Shown in pieces: positions 5,585-14,669 of a stretch of 64,000 bases of DNA. Numbering within the stretch: position 1 is the first letter of the stretch; each line of letters starts with the position of its first letter. Location of the stretch: the NCBI RefSeq assembly GCF_014218275.1, contig NZ_AP023213.1, positions 620,001-684,000 on the forward strand, given 5' to 3'. The notes below the pieces were generated by a model. It searched no databases. It had not been told where the DNA came from and saw only the letters and a list, made by a program, of their open reading frames with translations. Made by a program: the position numbers and the translations under genes. This stretch comes from Citrifermentans bremense (lineage in GTDB: Bacteria > Desulfobacterota > Desulfuromonadia > Geobacterales > Geobacteraceae).

Positions 5585-8578
5585 ATGTCACGTCTTGCGT
5601 CTCTCTCAATCCGGTCACTTTTGCTGCTGATTACATTCGTTGTGGCATTGCCTGCGGCGGTGATAATCCTTTATTCGGGGATCGAGTTTCGCAATGCCAT
5701 GCTCGGAGAAGCTCAAAAAGATACCGTCAAATTTGCAGAGACAATAGTAAACGAGCAGCGGAACCTAGTTGTCGCCGCCGAACAGTTGATGACTGCATTG
5801 GCACAACTTCCCGAGGTGAAGGTACGCGACAGGGCGAAGGTTGAGTCGGTCCTTAAAGAGTTGCTCAAGTTGAACAGTATGTATGCGAACATCACCATCG
5901 CCGACCGCGATGGTAGAGTCTGGGCCTCGGCTGTCCCGGCACTCATGCCGCTAAACGTCTCCAACCGGCAATTCTTCAAGAGCGCCCTCGCCACCGGCAA
6001 ACTCTCCTCCGGCGAATACATCGTAAGCCGCATCACCACCAAACCCATAATCAACCTGGGATACCCGGTAAGAGACGACAGGGGGGCAATCGCCGGGGTC
6101 ATCGGAGTCGCCTTCAACCTCGAGAACTACCGGCATTTGTTGCAGCAGATGCGGCTGCCGAAAGGATCCAGTTTCGTCATCATCGATCACCGCGGCATCA
6201 TCCTTGCCCGTGGGCTGACCCAGGGAGATTTTGCAGGGAAGGCGTACACGGCGGATTCCTTTCGTGCGATGGCGGAGGGGCCGGACGAAGGTGTACGCGT
6301 CAGGAAGGGGCTGGCGGGTGACACAAGGATAATCGCCTACCGCAAGTTGTACCTGCCCGGGGAAAAGACGCCGTACATGTACGTGACCGCAGGTATCCCG
6401 GTGGAGGTGGCGACGCAGAAGGCGAACCGCTCGCTTCTTTTCAGCGCCTTGCTTTTATCGTCGTTTCTTGCCCTGGCCTGTCTGGCCGCGGTGCTCATCG
6501 GCAAGTGGTGCATCGCGGACCGCTTCCGGCTTCTTGAGGAAGCGTCCAGGCGGGTCGCCGCCGGCGACCTGGGTATACGCGTCTCCGGCGCGGTGGTAGG
6601 CGGCGAACTTGGCAGCCTCGCCCAGACCTTGGACGGCATGGCGGAGCAGCTTCGCGCGAGGACGGATGCACTGGCTCACAGCAAGATGTTCATGAACACG
6701 ATAATCGAGACGGAGCCTGAATGCGTGAAACTCCTCGACGCAGAGGGGAGGCTGCAGATGATGAACCGGGCCGGCTTGAAGATGATTGAGGCCGATTCGC
6801 TGGCCCAGGTTCAGGGACAGTGCGTCTATTCGCTGATAAGTCCCGAGTATCGAGACGCATTCATCCGTTTGACCGAGCGCGTTTTCGAAGGCGTGGCCGG
6901 CAACCTGGTGTTTGAGGTGGTTGGTCTCAAGGGGCGACACCTCTGGCTCGATAGCCATGCGGTCCCTTTCCGCAACGACCAGGGGGAGATTGTGTCGCTT
7001 CTCTCCATCACCCGCGATGTGACTGAGCTTCGGAAATCGGAGGAGGAGCGTCGCGAGAACCTGGTGCTTTTCGAGTCGCTTATGCGTCACTCGCCCATGG
7101 CGATCCGCATCTTTGACGGCGCCTCCGGCAAGTGCATCCTGCTTAACAAAGCCACGGCCGATATCGCGGGCGGCGACATAAAGACGATGCAGGAACAGAA
7201 CTTTCGCGAGTTGAAGTCCTGGCAGGAAAGCGGCATGCTCGCCGCTGCGGAAAAAGTGCTGAGCGACGGCATCGTCAGGGTAGTCGAGGCCGACATCCGC
7301 ACGAGCTTTGGAAAAGCGGTCGTGATGTCCTACATCCTGTCCAGGCTCCTCATCAAGGACAAACAACATCTGCTCGTCGTCGGCCGCGACGTCACCGATG
7401 AGAAGCGGCTGACTGCGGAAAAGAAGAAAATGGAAGCCCAGATGCTGCATGTCCAGAAGTTGGAGAGCCTCGGTGTGCTTGCCGGTGGCATCGCCCACGA
7501 TTTCAACAACATCCTGATGTCCGTCATGGGGAACGCTGAACTGGCGCTGTTGAATCTCCCACCTGAGTCTCCTGCCCGAATCAACCTGCAGAACATCGAG
7601 ATCTCTTCCCAGCGCGCGGCTGACCTGGCCAGGCAGATGCTGGCCTATTCCGGCAAAGGGAATTTCGTCATCGAGGAAACCGACGTCAACAGGCTGATTG
7701 AGGAGATGAACCACATGCTGGAAGTGTCCATCTCCAAAAAGGTGACCATGCGGTTCAGCCTCGACAGCCATCTGCCGCTGGTCTCGGTCGATGCGACGCA
7801 GATCCGGCAGGTGATCATGAACCTGGTGATAAACGCTTCCGAAGCCATAGGGGATCGCAGCGGTGTGATATCGATCTCCACCGGCGCAATGGAGTGCGAT
7901 GCCGCCTTTCTCACCCGGTTGTGGCTAAACGACACGCTGAAGGAAGGAAAATACGTTTACTTCGAGGTTGCCGACGACGGGTGCGGCATGGAACAGGCTA
8001 CCTTGACCAAGATCTTCGATCCCTTCTTCACCACCAAGTTCACCGGGCGGGGGCTTGGTATGGCTGCTGTTCTCGGCATCGTAAGGGGGCACAAGGGTAC
8101 CATCGAGGTTCACAGCGAGCCGGGCAAAGGCTCCAAGTTCACGGTCTTCTTGCCGGCGCTTCCTCCGGGCACGCCGCGCCGGGAGCAGGAGGCGGAGGTG
8201 GCTCAGCTGACCACCGGTACCGGTACCGTGATGTTGGTCGACGACGAGGAAACCATCCGCAACCTGGGGACGGAAATGCTGCAAATTCTGGGATACAGCG
8301 TGCTAACTGCGGAAGATGGGGTGGTTGCCGTCGACCTTTTCCAGAAACACCACAACGACATCGTTTGCGTCATCCTGGACCAGACCATGCCGAATCTTGA
8401 CGGGGAACAGACGTTCCGAATACTGCACAGCATAGACCCTGCAGTCAAGGTGATAATGTCCAGTGGCTTCAGCGAGCAAGACATCGCCGAGAGGTTCACC
8501 GGGAGAGGTTTGGCAGGTTTCATCCAGAAGCCGTACAGGCTTGCCAATCTGAGCCGCATGCTCCAGGAACTGGGCTGA
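5585..8578 (+). CDS. Membrane hybrid histidine kinase (Cache-HAMP-PAS-PAS-HisKA-HATPase-REC)
   Basis: A 997-residue protein. ATG 5585 is chosen over 5567 because it starts the common kinase N-terminus MSRLASLSIRSLLLL; neither has a strong SD. Order: TM1 ~9-30, periplasmic double-Cache ~35-275, TM2 ~283-308, HAMP ~310-360, two PAS domains ~372-490 and ~500-610, HisKA with LAGGIAHDFNNI (phospho-acceptor His638), HATPase with a glycine-rich lid (TKFTGRGLGMAAVLG), then a receiver with phospho-acceptor Asp932 (ILDQTMPNLDG) and signature Lys (IQKPY). It likely senses a small external molecule and relays internally to its receiver. It stands alone, with no adjacent output regulator. Confidence 0.92.
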   Translation: MSRLASLSIRSLLLLITFVVALPAAVIILYSGIEFRNAMLGEAQKDTVKFAETIVNEQRNLVVAAEQLMTALAQLPEVKVRDRAKVESVLKELLKLNSMYANITIADRDGRVWASAVPALMPLNVSNRQFFKSALATGKLSSGEYIVSRITTKPIINLGYPVRDDRGAIAGVIGVAFNLENYRHLLQQMRLPKGSSFVIIDHRGIILARGLTQGDFAGKAYTADSFRAMAEGPDEGVRVRKGLAGDTRIIAYRKLYLPGEKTPYMYVTAGIPVEVATQKANRSLLFSALLLSSFLALACLAAVLIGKWCIADRFRLLEEASRRVAAGDLGIRVSGAVVGGELGSLAQTLDGMAEQLRARTDALAHSKMFMNTIIETEPECVKLLDAEGRLQMMNRAGLKMIEADSLAQVQGQCVYSLISPEYRDAFIRLTERVFEGVAGNLVFEVVGLKGRHLWLDSHAVPFRNDQGEIVSLLSITRDVTELRKSEEERRENLVLFESLMRHSPMAIRIFDGASGKCILLNKATADIAGGDIKTMQEQNFRELKSWQESGMLAAAEKVLSDGIVRVVEADIRTSFGKAVVMSYILSRLLIKDKQHLLVVGRDVTDEKRLTAEKKKMEAQMLHVQKLESLGVLAGGIAHDFNNILMSVMGNAELALLNLPPESPARINLQNIEISSQRAADLARQMLAYSGKGNFVIEETDVNRLIEEMNHMLEVSISKKVTMRFSLDSHLPLVSVDATQIRQVIMNLVINASEAIGDRSGVISISTGAMECDAAFLTRLWLNDTLKEGKYVYFEVADDGCGMEQATLTKIFDPFFTTKFTGRGLGMAAVLGIVRGHKGTIEVHSEPGKGSKFTVFLPALPPGTPRREQEAEVAQLTTGTGTVMLVDDEETIRNLGTEMLQILGYSVLTAEDGVVAVDLFQKHHNDIVCVILDQTMPNLDGEQTFRILHSIDPAVKVIMSSGFSEQDIAERFTGRGLAGFIQKPYRLANLSRMLQELG

Positions 8579-8747
8579 ATCCGACCCGGTTCGGCGGCCA
8601 TTCGGCCCACCGCATTTGTCTTTCCCAGCGCCTAATCCAGGCTGTCCCTCTTTTGCTTGCCTTCCGCCCGCAATTATCTTATTTTAATTGCCGTTTTCCT
8701 GGGGCAGGACCTGCCCGCCTCGATCTCAAGAACAGCTAGGAGGGATT

Positions 8748-8909
8748 ATGTCGACACCACTGATTGCTCTGGCAGTGATTCTCGCGGTATTCGCCGTCGT
8801 GTTAATACCTTTGATGATGGCGAAGTCGGGCCAGGAGCCAATCGACGAGCCGCGGCACGAACACGGGAGCCAGGCGAAAAAGTCCCACAGGAAGAAAAAA
8901 AGACGCTGA
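8748..8909 (+). CDS. Small single-pass membrane protein with basic tail
   Basis: A 53-residue protein whose ATG (8748) follows TAGGAGGG. One membrane helix (LIALAVILAVFAVVLIPLMM, residues ~4-25) precedes a hydrophilic tail ending KKSHRKKKRR. By the positive-inside rule the tail is cytoplasmic and could contact nucleic acid or membrane phospholipid. No family recognised. It lies 41 bp upstream of the YkgJ-like gene and is probably co-transcribed. Confidence 0.6.
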   Translation: MSTPLIALAVILAVFAVVLIPLMMAKSGQEPIDEPRHEHGSQAKKSHRKKKRR

Positions 8910-8950
8910 ACTGGACGTCCCGTCAAGGGATGATCCGAGAAAGGAAAGAG

Positions 8951-9670
8951 ATGAGGGGGGAAAAGGCGATCGACGAACTTCTGGACCTGGTCAAGCAGCA
9001 GCAGGTTTTCCTGGAGATGTTCGTCCGTTCCTGGATCGACGACTATCGCTGCAGCGGCGGCGCAATCTTCTGCGGCAAGGGGTGCCGCAACTGCTGCAGT
9101 CTTGCCGTCCATACCGGCTTTGCCGAGGCACTTGCCGTCGCCCGCAACCTGGATGAGACACAGGGAAGGGCGGTCGAGAGCTACGCGGTCAGGTTGCGGG
9201 ACCTGTTGCAGGGAGTGAGCGAACTCCCCGACTACCTGCGCCTGCACCGGCAGGAGATGGGGTTTTGCCCGTTTCTGACCGATGGCGGCGACTGCGGCGT
9301 CTATCCGGTCCGTCCGCTCTCCTGCCGCTCGCTCATCTCCACACGGGAAAGCGTATGGTGCGGCGCCGACTTTGCTCAGGTCCCTCCGGCTGAGCGTGAA
9401 GCGTTCGTGGCCGCGCTGGACAAAAAGGTGGTCGCCTTCCCGAGCCACTACGTCGCGGTGCTGCAGGAAAGCGGCAAAGAGTTGGAGTCTGCCGGCGCAA
9501 AGACCATGCGCGAGCTTTTCGGCTTCTCCCTCTACGGCAACCTTGGTGTCCTGGTTCATCTATGCCGCAGCCACGACCTTGCAAAGGCTTGTCTGACCGG
9601 AAAAGATGCGGCTGTCGGCTGCATCGCCGGGGCAGGTTTCGATCATCCGCTGCTGCTTAACGTCACCTAG
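8951..9670 (+). CDS. YkgJ-family cysteine cluster protein
   Basis: A 239-residue cytosolic protein. The ATG at 8951 follows AAGGAAAG; an ATG at 8930 is a weaker alternative. The Cys pattern CGKGCRNCC, then GFCPFLTDGGDCGVYPVRPLSCRSL, is that of the YkgJ/UPF0153 family, thought to bind zinc or an Fe-S cluster; the biochemical role is unknown. A second Cys-rich protein with a related pattern is encoded at 43972-44628. Convergent with the large DUF748 gene, only 14 bp apart. Confidence 0.8.
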   Translation: MRGEKAIDELLDLVKQQQVFLEMFVRSWIDDYRCSGGAIFCGKGCRNCCSLAVHTGFAEALAVARNLDETQGRAVESYAVRLRDLLQGVSELPDYLRLHRQEMGFCPFLTDGGDCGVYPVRPLSCRSLISTRESVWCGADFAQVPPAEREAFVAALDKKVVAFPSHYVAVLQESGKELESAGAKTMRELFGFSLYGNLGVLVHLCRSHDLAKACLTGKDAAVGCIAGAGFDHPLLLNVT

Positions 9671-9684
9671 CGGCAAGCCAGCCA

Positions 9685-12600
9685 TCAACGGGCGATGGCG
9701 CTGAACTCGACCCGGCTGCGGGGGGCATTCTCCTGCGCGGGGGGGCGGTAGATGTCCTCGCTCCCCTGGAACAGCCGCTCGGCTGGCAGCCCTCCTCTTG
9801 ACACCAGGTAGTTGAAGACGGCTGCTGCCCGCTCCCGGGCGAGAGACTGCAGGTCGGTCTCCGCAACGACCGTGTTGGCGATGATCAGCTTCCTCATCTC
9901 GTTTGCGGGCAACTCCTTTACCAGCCCCAGCGCGTTTCGCGGCTTGGGGAATTTCTCCTTCTTGTAGACCGCTTTCAGTAGCCTCGTGTACTCCTCTTCG
10001 GAAAGTTTCACCGCCGCGCCGCTCTCCCCCTCGGCCGACTTCTGTTCCTTTGCCAGGTACAGGTATTTCTCGTGCTGCAGCTTACGCTCCAGCAGTTCCT
10101 GCCGGTACCCCTCCGGGTCCTTTGCCTTGTCCACGAAACCCTTGACCTCCATCTTCACGCCGGGGCGGTCCGCTAGCACCTTGGCCAGTTTTTCGAGTTT
10201 CTGGCTCTCCCCCTGCGAAAGCGAGCTGGAACCGGGCTCGAACTGGACCATGCTGAAGTCCTGCCCCCCCCCAGTGAGCGAGGACAAAAGCGCAAACGGC
10301 GAGGTCGCCGCCTTCACCAAAAGGTTCTTCAACACCTGTCCGACCAGCCTCCAGATGCTGAATTGAGGGTCGTCGGTGCGGCCGGTGACCGGCAGGTCGA
10401 GATGGATCTCCCCCTTGCGGTCCTTTAGCAGGGCGATGGCCAGGCGCACCGGTAGATTGGTCGCCTCCTTGCTCTCCACCTTGTTCCCGAAGGTGAACTG
10501 GTCGATGAAGATCCGGTTTTCCGAGGAGAGCTGCTTTTTCTCGATGAGGTACTTGAGGTCGAGGAAGAGCTTCCCTTTGTCTATTTCGTAGCCGAGGTAG
10601 GTCCCCGAGTACGGGGTCACGGGGGAGAGCTCGATATCCCGGAAGGAGACCTTCAGGTCGACGAACAGGTCGTCCCGCAGCGGGTTGAGGCGCCCGGTGA
10701 TCTGCATGGGGGAGTGATTTTCCAGGTTCCCCCTCAAGTCGACGTCGGCGAACTTCGACTCCTCCGACGACAGCCCGCTCACGCGCCCTCCCAGATTGTA
10801 GAAGGTGCTGTTGAACGTCTGCGGCAGGTGGTTGTCCGTGAAGGACAGGGTGCCGTTTTGGATGGTGACGCTGCCGACAGATACCTGCCGACGCGGCGGC
10901 GCGGCGGCAGGAGTTGACGACGCCCCGTCTGCCACCGCAACAGCCGGGGGCGCGGCAGTGGCAACGGCCGGCGGCTTTGTGGCGGTCGCCGGCCGTTCTG
11001 CCGCCTGCTGTGGCGTCTCTTCCTTTATCAGGTCCTGCAGGTTTAGGCTGCCGTCTTTTCTGATGATGATCCGGGAATAGACGTCGTTCAGGGCGACCTG
11101 CCGGATGCTCAAAGAGAACGGTTCCAGCTCGCCCTGGAATTCGTCGAACTGCAGGCTCTCCCACTTCAATAGATCCTGGTCGGCCACCGAGTCGATGCTG
11201 TGGAAGTCCCGCACCCCCGCACTCCCCTTGAAGCGTCCCGTGGTCTTGCCGTTTCTGGAGGCGACGTCGAGGTTTAGGGATAGGTCTGCGTTGCCGCCGA
11301 TGACGAAGAAGTTGAAGGAGTCGGGGAAGTACGGTTCGAAATCCCGGATGGGGAGCCGCGCGACGCTCAGCATCCCCTGGTAGCGAAACGGGGCCGGCGT
11401 CAGCGTTCCCCTGGCCTTGAGCGCGGCGCCTTTTCCGTAGCTAGAGACGAAGTTCATCGGCATCGGCGCAAATTTCGGCCCCTGCAGGTTGGAGAGGGTG
11501 AGGCTCGTGTTACGCAGCGTGAAGCGGGGAGGCTCCTCGTAGGTCTTGTCCACGAAGGCGAGCTTGAAGCCGTCGAGCTGGAAGCGTTTGACCAGGTAAC
11601 TGAACGCCCTGGATTTGCCGGCGGTCTCCTTGCGTATTTTGTGGGGCGTGGCCGGCTTGGCCTCTGGCTGCTTCGCCAGAAGCGAGAGGGGCGACAGCGA
11701 CCCGTCGGCCTCACGGGAAAGGGAGAGATTCCCTCGTGAAAGCTTGATCTCGCCGACCTCCAGGCGGTTGGAGTTTTGCTGGAAGCTCGCGTCTTTTACC
11801 TGGAGCGTCGCCAGGTCGAATCCGTCATTGCTGCCGTAGCGGGCGGAGAGCCCGTCAATGGAGAGATCTCCTTTTTGTACCCTGAGCCCGTCCGGCTCGG
11901 CGTAGAGGATTGCCGCCGAGAGGCCGACCGTCCCCTGCACCGGCGCGGTCAGGTACTGTTGCAGGTAGGGCCAGACACGCCCAAGCCTTACTCCGGCGAT
12001 CTGGAGCGATGCGTTCAGCGACACAGGGTTCACGGCGAACCCGCCGCGACTTTTTAGCGATGCGTTGCCGTCAGCCATAAGCGAAAGGTCGTAGCCGGAG
12101 GAGCGGCCAGGCCTGGTGTCGAAGTTCTGCAGCGCGATTTCGAGGTTGGAGACGGTGCTGCTGAAGCCGCCTTTGGGGACGGCGTCCCGGAAGTGAACGG
12201 TTCCATTGCTGCTGACAAAGGATTTCGCTGCAAAGGCCGATTTCTCGTTCCCCTTCTCACCCTTGGCCTCCTTTGATTCCTTTGGATCCTTGGGCTTTTC
12301 TCTGCCCGCAAGTATCCGCTGGTACATCCAGCGCCCCTTGCTGTCGCGGTCGACAAAGAGCTCGATTCCGTTCAGGGCGATGGAGCCGAACTCGAAAGAT
12401 CCGGCGAGCACTTCGAGCCTGTCGGCCTTAAGCTCCAGCGAGGGGAGACGCAGCAGCGGTTTGCCATCCGGCAGATCCACCCGGACTTCCGCCAGCCCCG
12501 CCCCCCCTTTCAGGGTCAGTTCCGGTTTCTTCTCCGCGGATACGCGGTAGGCGAGATCCAAGTCGAGCGTGAGCCGCCCCGAGGTCAGTGCGACCGGAGG

Positions 12601-13314
12601 GGAGACCGGCGCATAGGCAAGGTATTGGGGGAGGTTCAGCCCCTTGAGCCCGATGCGCACCGACATTTCCTGCGACTTGCTGAGGGGCTTAAGCTTTCCG
12701 GCGAAGCTGAAGGGGGCGCCGTCCACTACGGCAGCCAACCGGGGGTCGACGTACCTGTCCGCGAGGTAGGGGATGTTGCTTATGAATGGGATGGTGAGCT
12801 GCAGGTTGCGGACGTCATGTTTTCTTCCTCCTGCCGCCCGGTCCTCAAAGTCGATGGACCCGTTCTTCACGATGATGTTGTTCAAGGAAAAAAGGAGGGG
12901 CTTTCCTTGCTCCGGTTTTCCCCCCTTGGGTTGCCGTTCGATGATATCGCTGAAGTTGAAACGGTTGGGTGCGGTGCGGACCAGGCTGACGCTGGGCGTA
13001 TCGAGCGCGAGCTCGGAAAGGATCAAGGCCCGCTTGTACACAGATGCCAGGGCGAGTGACGCCGTCGCCTCTCGGAAAGCGAACAACGGTGGGCCGGACT
13101 TTTCGGCGATGGCGAAATCCCTCACCGTGGCGGTCAGGGTGAAGGGGTTGATACTGACAGAAGAAATGCGCACCTCGCGCCCCGTCGCCTCCTTCAGCGC
13201 GCTGGCCGCCTTGTTCCTGACAATGATCGGCAGGACTGCTGTCACAAATACGAGAGCCGAAATGACTATTGCCGCAGATATAAGCAAGTATTTTGTTCGT
13301 TTAGACACATGCAC
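9685..13314 (-). CDS. DUF748/AsmA-like envelope protein with OmpA-like C-terminus
   Basis: A 1209-residue protein with one N-terminal membrane helix (residues ~9-33) and a very long periplasmic beta-rich region containing repeated AsmA/DUF748 segments (SFEFGSIALNGIELFVDR, NGTLSFTDNHLPQTF). Residues ~1020-1209 look like an OmpA/MotB-type peptidoglycan-binding domain (FEPGSSSLSQGESQKLEKLA ... RAAAVFNYLVSRGGL) interrupted by a charged insert. AsmA-like proteins (TamB, YhdP, YdbH) form bridges for lipid transport between inner and outer membrane; the OmpA-like end would anchor it at the outer side. Start ATG 13314 has GAGGT upstream and a good promoter at 13350-13378. A Lys/Glu-rich linker lies near residue 345. 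Confidence 0.85.
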   Translation of the reverse strand: MHVSKRTKYLLISAAIVISALVFVTAVLPIIVRNKAASALKEATGREVRISSVSINPFTLTATVRDFAIAEKSGPPLFAFREATASLALASVYKRALILSELALDTPSVSLVRTAPNRFNFSDIIERQPKGGKPEQGKPLLFSLNNIIVKNGSIDFEDRAAGGRKHDVRNLQLTIPFISNIPYLADRYVDPRLAAVVDGAPFSFAGKLKPLSKSQEMSVRIGLKGLNLPQYLAYAPVSPPVALTSGRLTLDLDLAYRVSAEKKPELTLKGGAGLAEVRVDLPDGKPLLRLPSLELKADRLEVLAGSFEFGSIALNGIELFVDRDSKGRWMYQRILAGREKPKDPKESKEAKGEKGNEKSAFAAKSFVSSNGTVHFRDAVPKGGFSSTVSNLEIALQNFDTRPGRSSGYDLSLMADGNASLKSRGGFAVNPVSLNASLQIAGVRLGRVWPYLQQYLTAPVQGTVGLSAAILYAEPDGLRVQKGDLSIDGLSARYGSNDGFDLATLQVKDASFQQNSNRLEVGEIKLSRGNLSLSREADGSLSPLSLLAKQPEAKPATPHKIRKETAGKSRAFSYLVKRFQLDGFKLAFVDKTYEEPPRFTLRNTSLTLSNLQGPKFAPMPMNFVSSYGKGAALKARGTLTPAPFRYQGMLSVARLPIRDFEPYFPDSFNFFVIGGNADLSLNLDVASRNGKTTGRFKGSAGVRDFHSIDSVADQDLLKWESLQFDEFQGELEPFSLSIRQVALNDVYSRIIIRKDGSLNLQDLIKEETPQQAAERPATATKPPAVATAAPPAVAVADGASSTPAAAPPRRQVSVGSVTIQNGTLSFTDNHLPQTFNSTFYNLGGRVSGLSSEESKFADVDLRGNLENHSPMQITGRLNPLRDDLFVDLKVSFRDIELSPVTPYSGTYLGYEIDKGKLFLDLKYLIEKKQLSSENRIFIDQFTFGNKVESKEATNLPVRLAIALLKDRKGEIHLDLPVTGRTDDPQFSIWRLVGQVLKNLLVKAATSPFALLSSLTGGGQDFSMVQFEPGSSSLSQGESQKLEKLAKVLADRPGVKMEVKGFVDKAKDPEGYRQELLERKLQHEKYLYLAKEQKSAEGESGAAVKLSEEEYTRLLKAVYKKEKFPKPRNALGLVKELPANEMRKLIIANTVVAETDLQSLARERAAAVFNYLVSRGGLPAERLFQGSEDIYRPPAQENAPRSRVEFSAIAR

Positions 13315-13349
13315 CTCACGCCAGAGAGAGTCGTACGATAGTCTTTCTT

Positions 13350-13378
13350 ATTATAAGCTAGCATGGATTGTCTGATAA
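13350..13378 (-). promoter_or_regulatory. Sigma70-type promoter of the DUF748 gene
   Basis: On the minus strand TTATCA (13378-13373), 17 bp, then a perfect TATAAT (13355-13350). It lies 36 bp upstream of the start codon at 13314. Confidence 0.6.
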
Positions 13379-13426
13379 CGCACCTCTAACAGCGGTTAAA
13401 AGAGCAGCTGGTGATACTATGCCAGC

Positions 13427-13460
13427 AAAAAAGCCCGTTCCGGGCGCGCGGAACGGGCTT
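13427..13460 (-). terminator. Terminator of the DoxX gene
   Basis: AAGCCCGTTCC / GGAACGGGCTT with an 8-nt loop; in the minus direction it is followed by TTTTTT (13432-13427). It lies 42 bp beyond the DoxX stop. Confidence 0.8.
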
Positions 13461-13501
13461 CATCGAGTTGAAGATTTGTCCTGCCAGTCGGTATCAAAGG
13501 A

Positions 13502-13966
13502 TCAACGCGGCGTCGTGGCAGTTGGAACAGGCGCGATCTTCCGATCCAACGATGCTTTCCCGCCCCCGCCGACGATAAGAGCCAGCGCCATTCCCACAAC
13601 CAGCAGGTGGTATTCGAAACCTTCTCCAGCCTGTTTGCCCGCCCAGTTCATGAAGAAGCCATTCGGGAGATGAACCATGAAAACGGCGACGACCATGTTG
13701 GCGAGGATTCCGAAGGCGGCGATCCTGGTGCAAAGGCCCAGGATGAGGCCGAGCGAGCCGAGGAATTCGGCGCAGATGGCGAGGAATGCGAACAGCATCG
13801 GGACCTTCATGTTCTGGGTGAACATCTGCATGGTGCCGGAGAAGCCGGGGCCGCCAAACCAGCCCAGCATCTTCTGCGCACCGTGGGGGAAGAACACGAT
13901 GCCCAGGAACACTCTGACTATGGCGAGGTTGATGTCGTCGCGGGTTGCAAGGATCCTTTTGAACAT
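13502..13966 (-). CDS. DoxX-family membrane protein
   Basis: A 154-residue protein with four membrane helices and the DoxX signature near helix 1 (IVRVFLGIVFFPHGAQKMLGW) followed by FGGPGFSGTM. The start ATG is preceded by GGAGTGAG. DoxX-like proteins are inner-membrane proteins linked in some bacteria to quinone or sulfur redox chemistry and oxidative stress; substrate unknown here. Monocistronic, with its own terminator. Confidence 0.85.
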   Translation of the reverse strand: MFKRILATRDDINLAIVRVFLGIVFFPHGAQKMLGWFGGPGFSGTMQMFTQNMKVPMLFAFLAICAEFLGSLGLILGLCTRIAAFGILANMVVAVFMVHLPNGFFMNWAGKQAGEGFEYHLLVVGMALALIVGGGGKASLDRKIAPVPTATTPR

Positions 13967-14071
13967 GGCTCACTCCAATTGGATTTTTTGTTCTGCAACT
14001 GTTTCGCCGGTAGCTGCGGTTTAGTGGGAACCTGCAGGTCGGGGGGATGGGAAAGCGGAGCTTGCAGCGCA

Positions 14072-14103
14072 AGCAAGGGCTAGATGCGCATCTAGCCCTT
14101 GCT
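14072..14103. repeat. 32-bp perfect palindrome
   Basis: AGCAAGGGCTAGATGC is followed without spacer by its exact reverse complement. It lies 9 bp beyond the stop of the lipoprotein at 14113-14358 and upstream of the DoxX gene. It could act as a terminator or mRNA-stabilising hairpin, though no U-tract follows, or as a protein-binding site. Confidence 0.7.
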
Positions 14104-14112
14104 CTTGCCGGG

Positions 14113-14358
14113 TTACCTCTGGAAGAGTGAACCTTTTTCGATCTGATCTTTGCGGATCTCGTATTCCTGTTTATTCATCTTTCCTGCCTTGTAATCCTGA
14201 TCGAGTTGCTGCATCTGGCGGTGTGCGTTGTACTCGTACGCTCCTGCGCCGAGCACCGCCCCGCCTAAGGCCCCGCCTGCAGCACTACCGCCGCGGCTGC
14301 TGCAGCCCCACGTCATGGCAACTAAGAGCAAAGCACCTATAACGTACATTTTTTTCAT
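14113..14358 (-). CDS. Small lipoprotein with glycine zipper and SHOCT-like end
   Basis: An 81-residue exported protein; the ATG at 14358 follows AAAAGGAG by nine bases (an in-frame GTG lies at 14367). Signal peptide with a Cys at the lipobox position (MTWGC, not a perfect lipobox), a Gly-rich stretch GGALGGAVLGAGAY like membrane-inserting glycine zippers, and a C-terminal KAGKMNKQEYEIRKDQIEKG that resembles the SHOCT helix pair. Probably an envelope stress or structural lipoprotein; function unknown. Confidence 0.65.
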   Translation of the reverse strand: MKKMYVIGALLLVAMTWGCSSRGGSAAGGALGGAVLGAGAYEYNAHRQMQQLDQDYKAGKMNKQEYEIRKDQIEKGSLFQR

Positions 14359-14669
14359 AGTTTCCACTCCTTTTAGTGGTTATTGGACACCTTGGAGATC
14401 ATAGCCACAGATTGAATTATGTCAATTTTGTCCAGCTCTGGTTGCCGCCTCACCTGGGGGGGATTTACAGTACCACCTCCGTCAAAAGGACCGGCAACCC
14501 AGACCGACTCAGGCATTCAAGCACCAAAGGGAGGTCTGCCTGTCCTGTACGTCGGTTGCGCGTTTGCAAAGGTATGAAAAAGCGAGACTTTGGTGACCTG
14601 GGTCACGCCAGGCTCGTTACGTATGAGTTATGTTTGCCTCGCACTTTAATTAGATAGGAGGGACCACGA
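14359..14669 (+). other. Intergenic region between divergent envelope genes
   Basis: About 310 bases with no credible ORF. It contains the divergent promoters of the genes at 14113-14358 and 14670-15299 and a short GTGACCTGGGTCAC hairpin. The region 14480-14570 has several short inverted repeats, but I could not match them to a riboswitch class. Confidence 0.45.

Noticed and set aside
8702..8716. Palindrome GGGCAGG-a-CCTGCCC as operator
   Set aside because: Short and single, in a spacer with no other supporting signal.
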